DNA from: Arenimonas soli | Lineage (GTDB): Bacteria; Pseudomonadota; Gammaproteobacteria; Xanthomonadales; Xanthomonadaceae | Direction: 5' to 3' | NCBI RefSeq assembly: GCF_014643775.1 | Contig: NZ_BMKC01000001.1 | Coordinates: 558,001 to 622,000, forward strand | DNA: 64,000 bases | In this document: positions 54,865 to 64,000 of the stretch, one piece after another | How positions within the stretch are numbered: the stretch's first letter is position 1 | Layout: each line of letters starts with the position of its first letter | The notes under the pieces: generated by a model | What the model saw: the letters and a program-made list of their open reading frames with translations, nothing else | Told to the model about the DNA's origin: nothing | The model's database searches: none | Program-made: the position numbers and the translations under genes

Positions 54865-55712
54865 AGACGTCCTTCGCCCGCGGCCTGGTGTGCATCCTGG
54901 CGATCGCCCTGGTCGCCGGCTGTGGCCATTCGCGCGTGGTCAAGCGCGAAGGCTCGCGTCCGGCGCCCGATCGCGCCACGCAGTCGTTGCCCAGCAGCGG
55001 CGACTACAAGGTCAAACGCGGCGACACGCTTTACGGCATCGCCTTCCGGCATGGCCTGGACTACCGCGAGGTCGCCAGCCTCAACCGCATCGGGCCGCCT
55101 TACACCATCTACCCGGGGCAGACGCTGCGCCTGAGTTCCCAGCAGCGTGCGGCCCCGGCCCGCGCCGTCACCAGCATGCCGTCGCCGCGCACGCCGCCGC
55201 CGTCGGGTTCGCGCGGCACCACCCCGGCCCGGCCCGCCACGCCCGCCGCCACGCCCGCCACACCCGCCACACCCGTCGCCACGCCTGCCCGCCCGGTGGC
55301 GGCGCCGGCCCTGCCGGCCGTGCCCGACGCGGCGCCGGCCAGCGGCACCTGGCGCTGGCCGACCCAGGGCCAGGTCATTGGCCGCTTCGTGTCCGGAGAC
55401 CCGAAGCGCCAGGGCCTGGACATAGCCGGCAGCGCCGGCCAGCCGGTGGTCGCGGCGGCCGACGGGGTCATCGTCTATTCGGGCTCGGGCCTGGTGGGCT
55501 ACGGCGAGCTGATCATCGTCAAGCACAGCGACGAGTGGCTGTCGGCCTATGCCCACAACCGCCGCCGCCTGGTGGGCGAGGGCGCGCAGGTCAAGGCCGG
55601 CCAGCAGATCGCCGAACTCGGCCGCACCGGCACCAGCCGCGACATGCTGCACTTCGAGGTGCGCCGCAACGGCAAGCCGGTGGATCCGATGCAGGTGCTG
55701 CCCAGGCAGTGA
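54861..55712 (+). CDS. nlpD: NlpD-type murein hydrolase activator lipoprotein (LysM + LytM)
   Basis: 283 residues. The lipoprotein signal ends in LVAGC (Cys21). A LysM domain (YKVKRGDTLYGIAFRHGLDYREVASLN) binds peptidoglycan, a Pro/Ala/Thr-rich linker (residues 105-155) follows, then a LytM domain from RWPTQGQVIGRF to the end. The zinc residues of active M23 enzymes are not all kept: GLDIAGSAGQPVVAAADG has no preceding His. This agrees with NlpD being a non-enzymatic activator of the amidase AmiC at the septum. The linker codons are a degenerate repeat (around 55225-55300). Confidence 0.93.
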   Translation: MKTSFARGLVCILAIALVAGCGHSRVVKREGSRPAPDRATQSLPSSGDYKVKRGDTLYGIAFRHGLDYREVASLNRIGPPYTIYPGQTLRLSSQQRAAPARAVTSMPSPRTPPPSGSRGTTPARPATPAATPATPATPVATPARPVAAPALPAVPDAAPASGTWRWPTQGQVIGRFVSGDPKRQGLDIAGSAGQPVVAAADGVIVYSGSGLVGYGELIIVKHSDEWLSAYAHNRRRLVGEGAQVKAGQQIAELGRTGTSRDMLHFEVRRNGKPVDPMQVLPRQ

Positions 55713-55728
55713 TCCGCCGCGGCGGGGC

Positions 55729-56103
55729 TCAGCCCGGCAGCAGGAAGGCGGCGACGACGGTGCGGCCTTCGGTCGCCAGCACGTTGAACGTACGCGCCGC
55801 GGCGGCATTGTCCATCACTTCCAGGCCGACGCCGCGCGTGAGCATGGCGGCCATCACCGCGGGCGAGGGGAAGCGCTGGCGCGGCCCGGTGCCCAGGATC
55901 GCCACCGAAGGCTTCAGGGACAGCAGGGCGTCCATGTGCGAGGGCTCGAGCTCGTCGACCGAAGCCGGGCCCCAGTTCTCCAGCAGCTGGTTGGGGGCCA
56001 GCACGAAGCTGGCGTCCAGCGCCTGCTGGTTCACCAGGACGGTGCTGGCGGTCGTGCCGCGAAGCACGTAGCTGAAATCCGGGTTTTCCTGCGAAAGCTG
56101 CAC
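55729..56103 (-). CDS. Mth938-like domain protein (DUF498)
   Basis: 124 residues. The Mth938/DUF498 pattern is visible: [32 protein letters not shown] and [32 protein letters not shown] in pieces. The family is small, cytoplasmic and of unknown function. It lies 16 bases after yhbY on the same strand and 16 bases from the convergent nlpD stop. Confidence 0.88.
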   Translation of the reverse strand: MQLSQENPDFSYVLRGTTASTVLVNQQALDASFVLAPNQLLENWGPASVDELEPSHMDALLSLKPSVAILGTGPRQRFPSPAVMAAMLTRGVGLEVMDNAAAARTFNVLATEGRTVVAAFLLPG

Positions 56104-56119
56104 GGCGTTCCCCGGGGTG

Positions 56120-56425
56120 TCAGTTCCTGGGCAGGACGATCAGCGGGTTTTCGGCGCGCCGCCGGTAGAACACGGCGACGTTGCCGATGCGGGTGACCAG
56201 GGCCGCGTCGGTGCGCGAGGCCAGCTCGCCGATCCACTCGTCGCGCAGTTCGCGGTCGCCGGCGTGGATCTTCACCTTCAGGAGCTCGTGGTGGTCCAGG
56301 GCCAGGGCCGCCTCGGCCACCAGGGCGTCGGTGATGCCCTTGGCGCCCACGATCAGCACGGCCTTGAGGTCGTGGGCCAGGCCGCGCAGGTATCGTTTCT
56401 GGGTGTTGCTCAGGGCGGTGGCCAT
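56120..56425 (-). CDS. yhbY: ribosome assembly RNA-binding protein YhbY
   Basis: 101 residues, a single CRM domain. [29 protein letters not shown] in pieces, [22 protein letters not shown] and [10 protein letters not shown] identify YhbY, which associates with pre-50S ribosomes. It is divergent from rlmE, with a 66-base spacer, the arrangement found in many gammaproteobacteria. Confidence 0.96.
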   Translation of the reverse strand: MATALSNTQKRYLRGLAHDLKAVLIVGAKGITDALVAEAALALDHHELLKVKIHAGDRELRDEWIGELASRTDAALVTRIGNVAVFYRRRAENPLIVLPRN

Positions 56426-56491
56426 GGTCTCGCAGGCGGCTCGAAAGGGGCGCTAGGGTATCATGGTGGCCCGCCCCCCCCAGTAAAGGCC

Positions 56492-57120
56492 ATGGCCCGC
56501 AGCCGCAGCAGCCAGCGTTGGCTCAAGGAGCACTTCGACGACCCCTTCGTGAAGAAGGCCCAGTCCGAAGGCATGCGTTCGCGTGCGGCCTACAAGCTCG
56601 AGGAGCTGATCGAACGCGGCCGCCTGCTCAAGCCGGGCATGGTGGTGGTCGACCTGGGCGCCGCTCCGGGCGGCTGGTCGCAGGTGGTGCGCCGGGACCT
56701 GGGCGACCGGGGCCGGGTCCTGGCCCTGGACATCCTGGACATGCCCCCGATCGCCGGGGTCGAGTTCATTCACGGCGATTTCAGAGAGGACGGGCCATTG
56801 TCCGAACTGGAATCCCTGCTTGGCGGTGCCCCGGTGGACCTTGTGCTTTCCGACATGGCCCCCAATATGACTGGCGTGGACACCGTGGATCAGGCCCGGG
56901 CGATGTACCTGTCCGAACTGGCCCGCGATTTCGCGGACAAGCACCTCAAGCCTGGCGGTGCGTTCCTGATCAAGCTGTTCCAGGGCGAAGGTTTCGATGC
57001 CTACGTCAAGGAGCTCAGGACGCGCTACGACAAGCTGGTCATCCGCAAGCCCGCGGCGTCACGGCGCCGCTCAAACGAAGTTTATGCGCTGGCCACCGGC
57101 AAGCGACGAGGAAGCAAGTG

Positions 57121-57121
<1 letters not shown>
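56492..57121 (+). CDS. rlmE: 23S rRNA (uridine(2552)-2'-O)-methyltransferase RlmE
   Basis: 209 residues. The catalytic K-D-K-E layout appears as [35 protein letters not shown] and [13 protein letters not shown], identifying RlmE (FtsJ), which methylates the A-loop of 23S rRNA. Eight consecutive C (56474-56481) sit just upstream of the start. The stop overlaps the ftsH ATG by 1 base (TGATG). Confidence 0.96.
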
Positions 57122-59028
<1,907 letters not shown>

Positions 59029-59048
59029 TCGCGCTTGCCGGCTTAACT

Positions 59049-59081
59049 GCAAAAGGCCAGAGTCCAACTCTGGCCTTTTGC
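59049..59081. terminator. strong hairpin between ftsH and folP
   Basis: A perfect 15-bp stem with a 3-base loop (GCAAAAGGCCAGAGT-CCA-ACTCTGGCCTTTTGC). The right arm ends in a TTTT run inside the stem, so it can act as a terminator for ftsH. It ends only 15 bases before the folP ATG, so folP must be made by read-through, by a promoter within ftsH, or from a processed transcript. Confidence 0.8.
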
Positions 59082-59096
59082 GTTCCTGGAGTCCCG

Positions 59097-59996
59097 ATGT
59101 TCGACCTGACGCCCCAACTCGACTGTGCCGGTCGCCTGCTCAAGCTCGACGCGCCACGCGTGATGGGCATCGTCAACGTCACCCCGGACTCGTTTTCCGA
59201 TGGCGGCGCCCACGACTCCACCGACGCCGCCGTGGCCCATGGCCTGCAGCTGGCCGCGGAAGGCGCCGACCTGCTCGACGTCGGCGGCGAGTCCACCCGC
59301 CCCGGGGCGGGCGAGGTGCCGGTCGAGGAAGAGCTGCGCCGGGTGATCCCGGTGATCGAGCGCCTGGTGGCGGAAACCTCGCTGCCGGTGTCGGTGGATA
59401 CGTCGAAGCCCGAAGTCATGCGCGCCGCGGCCGCCGCCGGCGCCGGCCTGATCAACGACGTCTTCGCCCTTCGCCGCGAAGGCGCGCTCGACGCGGCCGC
59501 GGCGGCCGGCGTCCCGGTGGTGCTGATGCACATGCAGGGTGAGCCCCGCACGATGCAGGACGCCCCCGATTACGACGACCTGGTCGGCGAGGTGCACCGG
59601 TTCCTGGCCGAACGCATCTTCGCCTGTGAAATGGCCGGCATCCCGAAGAAGTGCATCGTGCTCGACCCGGGCTACGGCTTCGGCAAGACCGGCGCGCACA
59701 ACCTGTTGCTGCTGCGCCAGCAATCGCGCCTGCTCGACCTGGGGCTGCCGCTGCTGGCCGGGCTCTCGCGCAAGCGGTTCCTGGGCGAGGTCACCGGCCG
59801 CGAGGTCGGCGACCGCCTGCATGCCTCGGTGGCCGCCGCGGTGCTGGCCGCCGAATACGGCGCCCGCATCCTGCGCGTGCACGACGTCGCGGCCACCGTG
59901 GATGCCCTGAAGCTTTGGACCGCCGTCGCCGCGATGCCCGAGCCGCGTCCCAGCGAATCAGCCAAACCATCGATCCGCTGGCCCGACGACGACTGA
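59097..59996 (+). CDS. folP: dihydropteroate synthase
   Basis: 299 residues. The pterin-binding motifs are MGIVNVTPDSFSDGG, LDVGGESTRPGA, SVDTSKPEVMRAA, LINDVF, VVLMHMQGEPRTMQ, DPGYGFGKT, LLAGLSRKRF and the closing ILRVHDVAATVDAL. It condenses dihydropterin pyrophosphate with p-aminobenzoate. The last 20 residues are a polar extension. GGAG lies 5 bases before the ATG, directly after the hairpin. Confidence 0.96.
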   Translation: MFDLTPQLDCAGRLLKLDAPRVMGIVNVTPDSFSDGGAHDSTDAAVAHGLQLAAEGADLLDVGGESTRPGAGEVPVEEELRRVIPVIERLVAETSLPVSVDTSKPEVMRAAAAAGAGLINDVFALRREGALDAAAAAGVPVVLMHMQGEPRTMQDAPDYDDLVGEVHRFLAERIFACEMAGIPKKCIVLDPGYGFGKTGAHNLLLLRQQSRLLDLGLPLLAGLSRKRFLGEVTGREVGDRLHASVAAAVLAAEYGARILRVHDVAATVDALKLWTAVAAMPEPRPSESAKPSIRWPDDD

Positions 59997-60128
59997 CGCC
60001 GGGGGCATGGTCACTGGTTGACCAAAGGGGCTGGCGCCCTTGCCCCGCCTGCCTCGTGGCGTTTCATCCACAGGCGTTCTCCCAGGGTTGTCCACAGGGC
60101 CTGTGGATTGTCGACCGGTCCGCCGGCC

Positions 60129-61229
60129 TCAGGCGCCGCTGGCTTCCCGGGCCGCGCGAAACCCCAGCACGCGCGGATCGACCACGCGCCGCCAAAGCGG
60201 CGGTAGCAGCGCCAGCACGAACATCGCCGCATAGCCGCCGGGCAGCTGCGGGCTGTCGGGATGGTGGCGGAGGATGGCGTATCGGCGCTTGGGGAAGGCG
60301 TGGTGGTCGGAATGGCGCTGCAGCTGGAACAGCAGCAGGTTCGACAGTGCGTAGTCGGAGTTCCAGCTGTGCAGGTGGGTGGTGCGCTCGTAGCGGCCGT
60401 CGGCGCCACGCCGGCGTTCAAGGCCGTAGTGTTCGATGTAGTTGATGATTTCCAGCGAGCCCGCCGCGAACAGGCCCTGCAGCAGGAAAAACGCCAGGCC
60501 CACGGGCCCGAGCCAGGCCAGGCACAGGGCCGCGAGCGCCAGCCAGGCCAGCGTCCAGCCGACCATTTCATTGCGCCAGTGCAAGGGCCGCAGGCCCAGG
60601 CCCCGCAGGCGCCGCGCCTCGAGCCGCCAGGCATTGAGCGTATTGCGCCACAGCGCGCGCGGCAGGAAATGCCAGAGCGACTGACCAAAACGCGCGCTGG
60701 ACGCGTCCTCGGGCGTGGACACGTGCACGTGGTGGCCGCGCAGGTGTTCGATCTTGAAGCCGTGGTAGCCGACGCTGGCCAGCAGCAGGCCGCCGACGAA
60801 GGGCTCGAGCCGGCCGTCCTTGTGGATCAGTTCGTGCGCGGTGTTGATGGCCAGGATGCCGCCGACCAGGCCTTGCGACAGCAGCCAGCCGGCGCTGCCG
60901 CCGAAACCGAAGCCGGCGTGCACGAACCAGTGCGCCGACCAGGCCAGCACGGCCAGGTGCACCGGCAGGCAGGCGAGTGTGAGGCCCCGGAACCAGGGGC
61001 TTTGGGAAAGCTCGCGCTCGCGCTCCGGCGGCACGTTCACGGGGTCGTGGCCCAGTGCGTAATCGGCCAGCGGCAGCAACACGAAAAGGAAGAACAGCGG
61101 GAACCAGGCCATCAGTCCGGGCCAGCCCGTCAGCGCGCCCAGCCACGCGGCCAGCGGCATCAGCGCGGGCACCACGAAGACCAGCAGGAAGGCGAGGCGT
61201 TTGCGGTTCGGCACGGCGGTCGGACCCAC
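60129..61229 (-). CDS. alkB: alkane 1-monooxygenase (AlkB family)
   Basis: About 366 residues, six hydrophobic helices, and all AlkB His motifs: NTAHELIHK, EHLRGHHVHVSTPEDASSAR, the alkane-specific NYIEHYGL, and LQRHSDHHAFPKRRYAIL. These ligate the two irons of an inner-membrane hydroxylase that oxidises the terminal carbon of medium-chain alkanes, using electrons from rubredoxin. The start is uncertain: the frame opens at a TTG (61271); I prefer GTG at 61229, and GTG 61214 is also possible. No rubredoxin, rubredoxin reductase or AlkS-like regulator is adjacent. It is convergent with folP and divergent from putP. Confidence 0.93.
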   Translation of the reverse strand: MGPTAVPNRKRLAFLLVFVVPALMPLAAWLGALTGWPGLMAWFPLFFLFVLLPLADYALGHDPVNVPPERERELSQSPWFRGLTLACLPVHLAVLAWSAHWFVHAGFGFGGSAGWLLSQGLVGGILAINTAHELIHKDGRLEPFVGGLLLASVGYHGFKIEHLRGHHVHVSTPEDASSARFGQSLWHFLPRALWRNTLNAWRLEARRLRGLGLRPLHWRNEMVGWTLAWLALAALCLAWLGPVGLAFFLLQGLFAAGSLEIINYIEHYGLERRRGADGRYERTTHLHSWNSDYALSNLLLFQLQRHSDHHAFPKRRYAILRHHPDSPQLPGGYAAMFVLALLPPLWRRVVDPRVLGFRAAREASGA

Positions 61230-61332
61230 GGTAACCGGGCCCCAGCATACCCCGGAAGGCGTGGTCTTCAAGGGGGCAGGGCGTTGGCGAAGCCGTTAAG
61301 CTAGGCGGCCACCCGCACTCCCAGGAGCCCCC

Positions 61333-62820
61333 ATGGACTGGACGTCCCCGCTGCACATCACCTTTGCCATCTATCTCCTTGGCATGGTCGGGATTGGCTT
61401 CGTGGCCTGGTATTCCACCAAGAATTTCGACGACTACATCCTGGGCGGCCGCTCCCTGGGCAGTTTCGTCACTGCGCTTTCGGCCGGCGCCTCGGACATG
61501 AGCGGCTGGCTGCTGCTGGGCCTGCCCGGCGCCTTCTACCTCGGTGGCTTCTCGGAAGCCTGGATCGCCGTGGGCCTGGTCATCGGCGCCTGGGCCAACT
61601 GGCGTTACATCGCCGCGCCGCTGCGCCTGTACACCGAGCGCAGCCAGAACGCGCTGACCCTGCCGGACTACTTCACGAACCGCTTCGAGGACCGCAACAA
61701 GGTGCTGCGATCGGTCTCGGCGGCGATCATCCTGGTCTTCTTCGCGGTGTACTGCGCCGCGGGCATGGTCGCCGGCGCGCGCCTGTTCGAATCGGTTTTC
61801 GAGGTGCCCTACAGCCAGGCGATCTGGTACGGCGCCGCGGTGACCATTCTCTATACGTTCGTGGGCGGCTTCCTGGCCGTGAGCTGGACCGACGCGGTGC
61901 AGGCGACGCTGATGTTCTTCGCCCTGATCCTGACGCCGGTCCTGGTGGTGCTCAAGCTCGGCGGTCCCGAGGCCAGCATCGCGCTGGTGGAGCAGGTCAA
62001 TCCCGAAAACCTGCAGTTCTTCAAGGGTGCCACCGTGCTGGGCGTGGTGTCGCTGCTGGCCTGGGGCCTGGGCTACGTCGGCCAGCCGCATATTCTGGCG
62101 CGTTTCATGGCGGCGGAATCGATACGCACCATCAAGCCCGCGCGGCGCATTGCCATGACCTGGATGATCCTGTGCCTGGCCGGTGCCATGGGCATTGGCT
62201 TCTTCGGCATCGCCTGGTTCGAGGCGAACCCGGCGCGCTCTGCGGAAGTCGCGGGCAATCCCGAGCGCGTGTTCATCGAGCTCTCGACGCTGCTGTTCAA
62301 TCCCTGGGTGGCCGGCTTCCTGCTGTCGGCGATCCTGGCCGCGGTGATGAGCACCCTGAGCAGCCAGCTGCTGGTGTGCTCGAGTGCGGTCAGCGAAGAC
62401 TTCTACAAGGGCTTCCTGCGGCCCAAGGCCAGCCAAAGGGAGATGGTCTGGGTCGGCCGTTTGTCGGTGCTGGCGGTGGCGATCCTGGCGATCTGGCTGG
62501 CGGCTGATCCCGATAGTCGCGTACTGGGGCTGGTCAGCTATGCCTGGGCGGGCTTTGGCGCCGCCTTCGGCCCGGTGGTGGTGCTGTCGCTGTTCTGGAA
62601 GGGCACCACCCGCAACGGCGCCCTGGCCGGCATGATCGTCGGCGCCCTGGTGGTGATCGGCTGGAAGCAGCTCGACACCGGCCTGTACGAAATGGTGCCG
62701 GGCGTGGCGCTGGCGACGCTGGCGATCGTGCTGGTCAGCCGCTTCGGCGGCGCGCCGTCGCCGGCGATGCTGGGCCAGTTCGACGCCGTGCACGCCGAAC
62801 TGCGGCGCAGCGAGGACTGA
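61333..62820 (+). CDS. putP: sodium/proline symporter
   Basis: 495 residues and about 13 helices. The sodium:solute symporter start ITFAIYLLGMVGIGFVAWYSTKNFDDYILGGRSLG in pieces, SAGASDMSGWLLLGLPGAFYLGG, GGFLAVSWTDAVQ, the GYVGQPHILARFMA loop and SAILAAVMSTLSSQLLVCSSAVSEDFY are those of PutP. It imports proline with sodium. AGGAG lies 6 bases before the ATG. It is divergent from alkB and 3 bases before miaA, perhaps one transcript with miaA. Confidence 0.95.
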   Translation: MDWTSPLHITFAIYLLGMVGIGFVAWYSTKNFDDYILGGRSLGSFVTALSAGASDMSGWLLLGLPGAFYLGGFSEAWIAVGLVIGAWANWRYIAAPLRLYTERSQNALTLPDYFTNRFEDRNKVLRSVSAAIILVFFAVYCAAGMVAGARLFESVFEVPYSQAIWYGAAVTILYTFVGGFLAVSWTDAVQATLMFFALILTPVLVVLKLGGPEASIALVEQVNPENLQFFKGATVLGVVSLLAWGLGYVGQPHILARFMAAESIRTIKPARRIAMTWMILCLAGAMGIGFFGIAWFEANPARSAEVAGNPERVFIELSTLLFNPWVAGFLLSAILAAVMSTLSSQLLVCSSAVSEDFYKGFLRPKASQREMVWVGRLSVLAVAILAIWLAADPDSRVLGLVSYAWAGFGAAFGPVVVLSLFWKGTTRNGALAGMIVGALVVIGWKQLDTGLYEMVPGVALATLAIVLVSRFGGAPSPAMLGQFDAVHAELRRSED

Positions 62821-62823
62821 CCG

Positions 62824-63771
62824 ATGCGCGACACCCGCCCGCTGGCCGTTGCCCTGATGGGGCCCACGGCCTCGGGCAAGACGGCGCTGGCGGTGGACTG
62901 GTGCCAGCGCCTGGACACCGAGGTGATCAGCGTCGATTCGGCGCTGGTGTACCGCGGCCTGGACATCGGTTCGGCCAAGCCCGATGCCGCGACGCTGGCG
63001 CGGGCACCGCACCACCTGGTGGACGTGCGCGACCCGCACGAGGTGTTTTCGGCCGCCGATTTCGCCCGCGAAGCGCTGCCGCCCATGCAGGCCCTGGCCG
63101 ACCGGGGCAGGGTGCCGCTGCTGGTCGGCGGCACCGGCCTGTATTTCAGCGCGCTGTTGCACGGCCTGTCGGAGCTTCCCGAGGCCGACCCCGGGATCCG
63201 CGCCGGCATCATCGCCGAGGCGGCCGAACAGGGCTGGCCGGCGCTGCATGCGCAGATGGCGGCCAGCGATCCGGCGGCCGGTGTACGAATAAAACCCGGC
63301 GACAGCCAGCGGATCACCCGCGCCCTGGAGGTCTGGCGCCTTACCGGCCGGCCGATCAGCGACTGGCAGCAGGCGGGCGAACGCCGCCGGTTCCCGTTCC
63401 GGGTGCTGCGGCTGGTGCTGGCGCCCGCGGACCGCACCGTGCTGCACGCACGCATAGAACAACGCTTCGACCAGATGCTGGGGCAGGGTTTCCTGGACGA
63501 AGTGCGGCGGCTGCGCGCCGATCCGCGCCTGCACCCGGACCTGCCGTCCATGCGGGCGGTAGGCTACCGGCAGGCTTGGGCCTACCTTGAAGGGCGCATC
63601 GACGCCCCCACGTTCAGGGAGCAGGCGATCGCCGCCACCCGGCAACTGGCCAAGCGACAGCTCACCTGGCTGCGCGCGCGCACGGAGGCCCTGTGGGTGG
63701 ATCCACAGGCTGAACGGGCCCTCGCGGACCAGCGCCTGGCGGCCTTCCTGGCCCGCCCGGCCGGGCGGTAG
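62824..63771 (+). CDS. miaA: tRNA dimethylallyltransferase
   Basis: 315 residues. The P-loop LMGPTASGKTALA near the N-terminus, SVDSALVYRGLDIGSAKP, PHHLVDVRDP, LLVGGTGLYFSALL and the C-terminal MRAVGYRQAWAYLEG and AKRQLTWLR are diagnostic. It adds a dimethylallyl group to A37 of tRNAs that read UNN codons. It is followed by hfq, the widely conserved pairing. Confidence 0.96.
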   Translation: MRDTRPLAVALMGPTASGKTALAVDWCQRLDTEVISVDSALVYRGLDIGSAKPDAATLARAPHHLVDVRDPHEVFSAADFAREALPPMQALADRGRVPLLVGGTGLYFSALLHGLSELPEADPGIRAGIIAEAAEQGWPALHAQMAASDPAAGVRIKPGDSQRITRALEVWRLTGRPISDWQQAGERRRFPFRVLRLVLAPADRTVLHARIEQRFDQMLGQGFLDEVRRLRADPRLHPDLPSMRAVGYRQAWAYLEGRIDAPTFREQAIAATRQLAKRQLTWLRARTEALWVDPQAERALADQRLAAFLARPAGR

Positions 63772-63778
63772 CTGCTAG

Positions 63779-64000
<222 letters not shown>

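Noticed and set aside
56474-56481. Run of eight C upstream of rlmE as a phase-variable tract.
   Set aside because: It is short and sits before an essential-type housekeeping gene; there is no evidence that it alters a promoter spacing or reading frame.
60568-63645. A 1025-codon open frame on the minus strand through alkB, putP and miaA.
   Set aside because: It is antisense to three well-conserved genes, is rich in Arg, His and Gln as expected of a shadow frame in GC-rich DNA, and has no recognisable domain.

Overview
This is a GC-rich (roughly 69 percent by eye) chromosomal segment of a gammaproteobacterium, most likely Xanthomonadales or Lysobacteraceae. The inference rests on gene order: pyrG-kdsA-eno-ftsB-ispD-ispF-truD, then surE-pcm-yqaA-nlpD, yhbY next to rlmE-ftsH-folP, and miaA-hfq. 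These are conserved gammaproteobacterial neighbourhoods, and accessory genes such as the DUF1415 protein, the long acyl-CoA dehydrogenase and the DUF3391/HD-GYP protein fit that order. Coding density is very high, many genes overlap by 1 or 4 bases, and long antisense shadow frames are everywhere. I see no tRNA, rRNA, prophage, transposase or CRISPR array.

Layout. 1-5545: a partial Tat-exported protein, an alpha/beta hydrolase, a cyclic-di-GMP pair (HD-GYP and GGDEF/EAL), a CheY-like regulator and YaeQ. 5542-13350: an EamA exporter with a GIY-YIG protein, a secreted DUF2785 protein, a lipoprotein cyclophilin, a fully overlapping four-gene operon (ygiD, bile-acid-type symporter, methyltransferase, srkA), and a PadR/HAAS regulator-membrane protein pair with a visible operator. 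13440-24580: redox enzymes, a secreted von Willebrand A protein with five exact-length 95-residue repeats, a DeaD-type helicase, an M48 lipoprotein peptidase and a HemJ/CopD-type membrane protein. 24593-24934: a 342-bp non-coding element with 45-bp inverted termini. 24958-37889: transporters, an M16 peptidase pair (one active, one inactive), RhlE, an NlpC/P60 lipoprotein, SlyD, and a DadA-like/HutG-like pair.

37820-42608 (minus strand) is the most distinctive accessory locus. It runs from an abundant-looking secreted Ig-like subunit, through an intercistronic stem-loop, to a second secreted subunit, a small secreted protein, a PapD-like chaperone, an outer-membrane barrel with a C-terminal SdrD-like domain, and a tiny membrane or secreted ORF. 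Five consecutive genes are joined by 4-base start/stop overlaps. It looks like a non-classical chaperone-dependent surface structure in which the 657-residue barrel occupies the usher position.

42981-64000 is mostly core: parE, pyrG-kdsA-(small membrane protein)-eno-ftsB-ispD-[long inverted repeat]-ispF-truD, a small lipoprotein, an Smr protein, surE-pcm-yqaA-nlpD, a Mth938-like gene, yhbY, rlmE-ftsH, a hairpin, folP, an inserted AlkB-type alkane hydroxylase, putP, miaA and the start of hfq.

Functions are assigned from motifs and family memory; no database search was run. Start codons were chosen from Shine-Dalgarno sequence, overlaps and signal peptides, and are the least certain part of the annotation.
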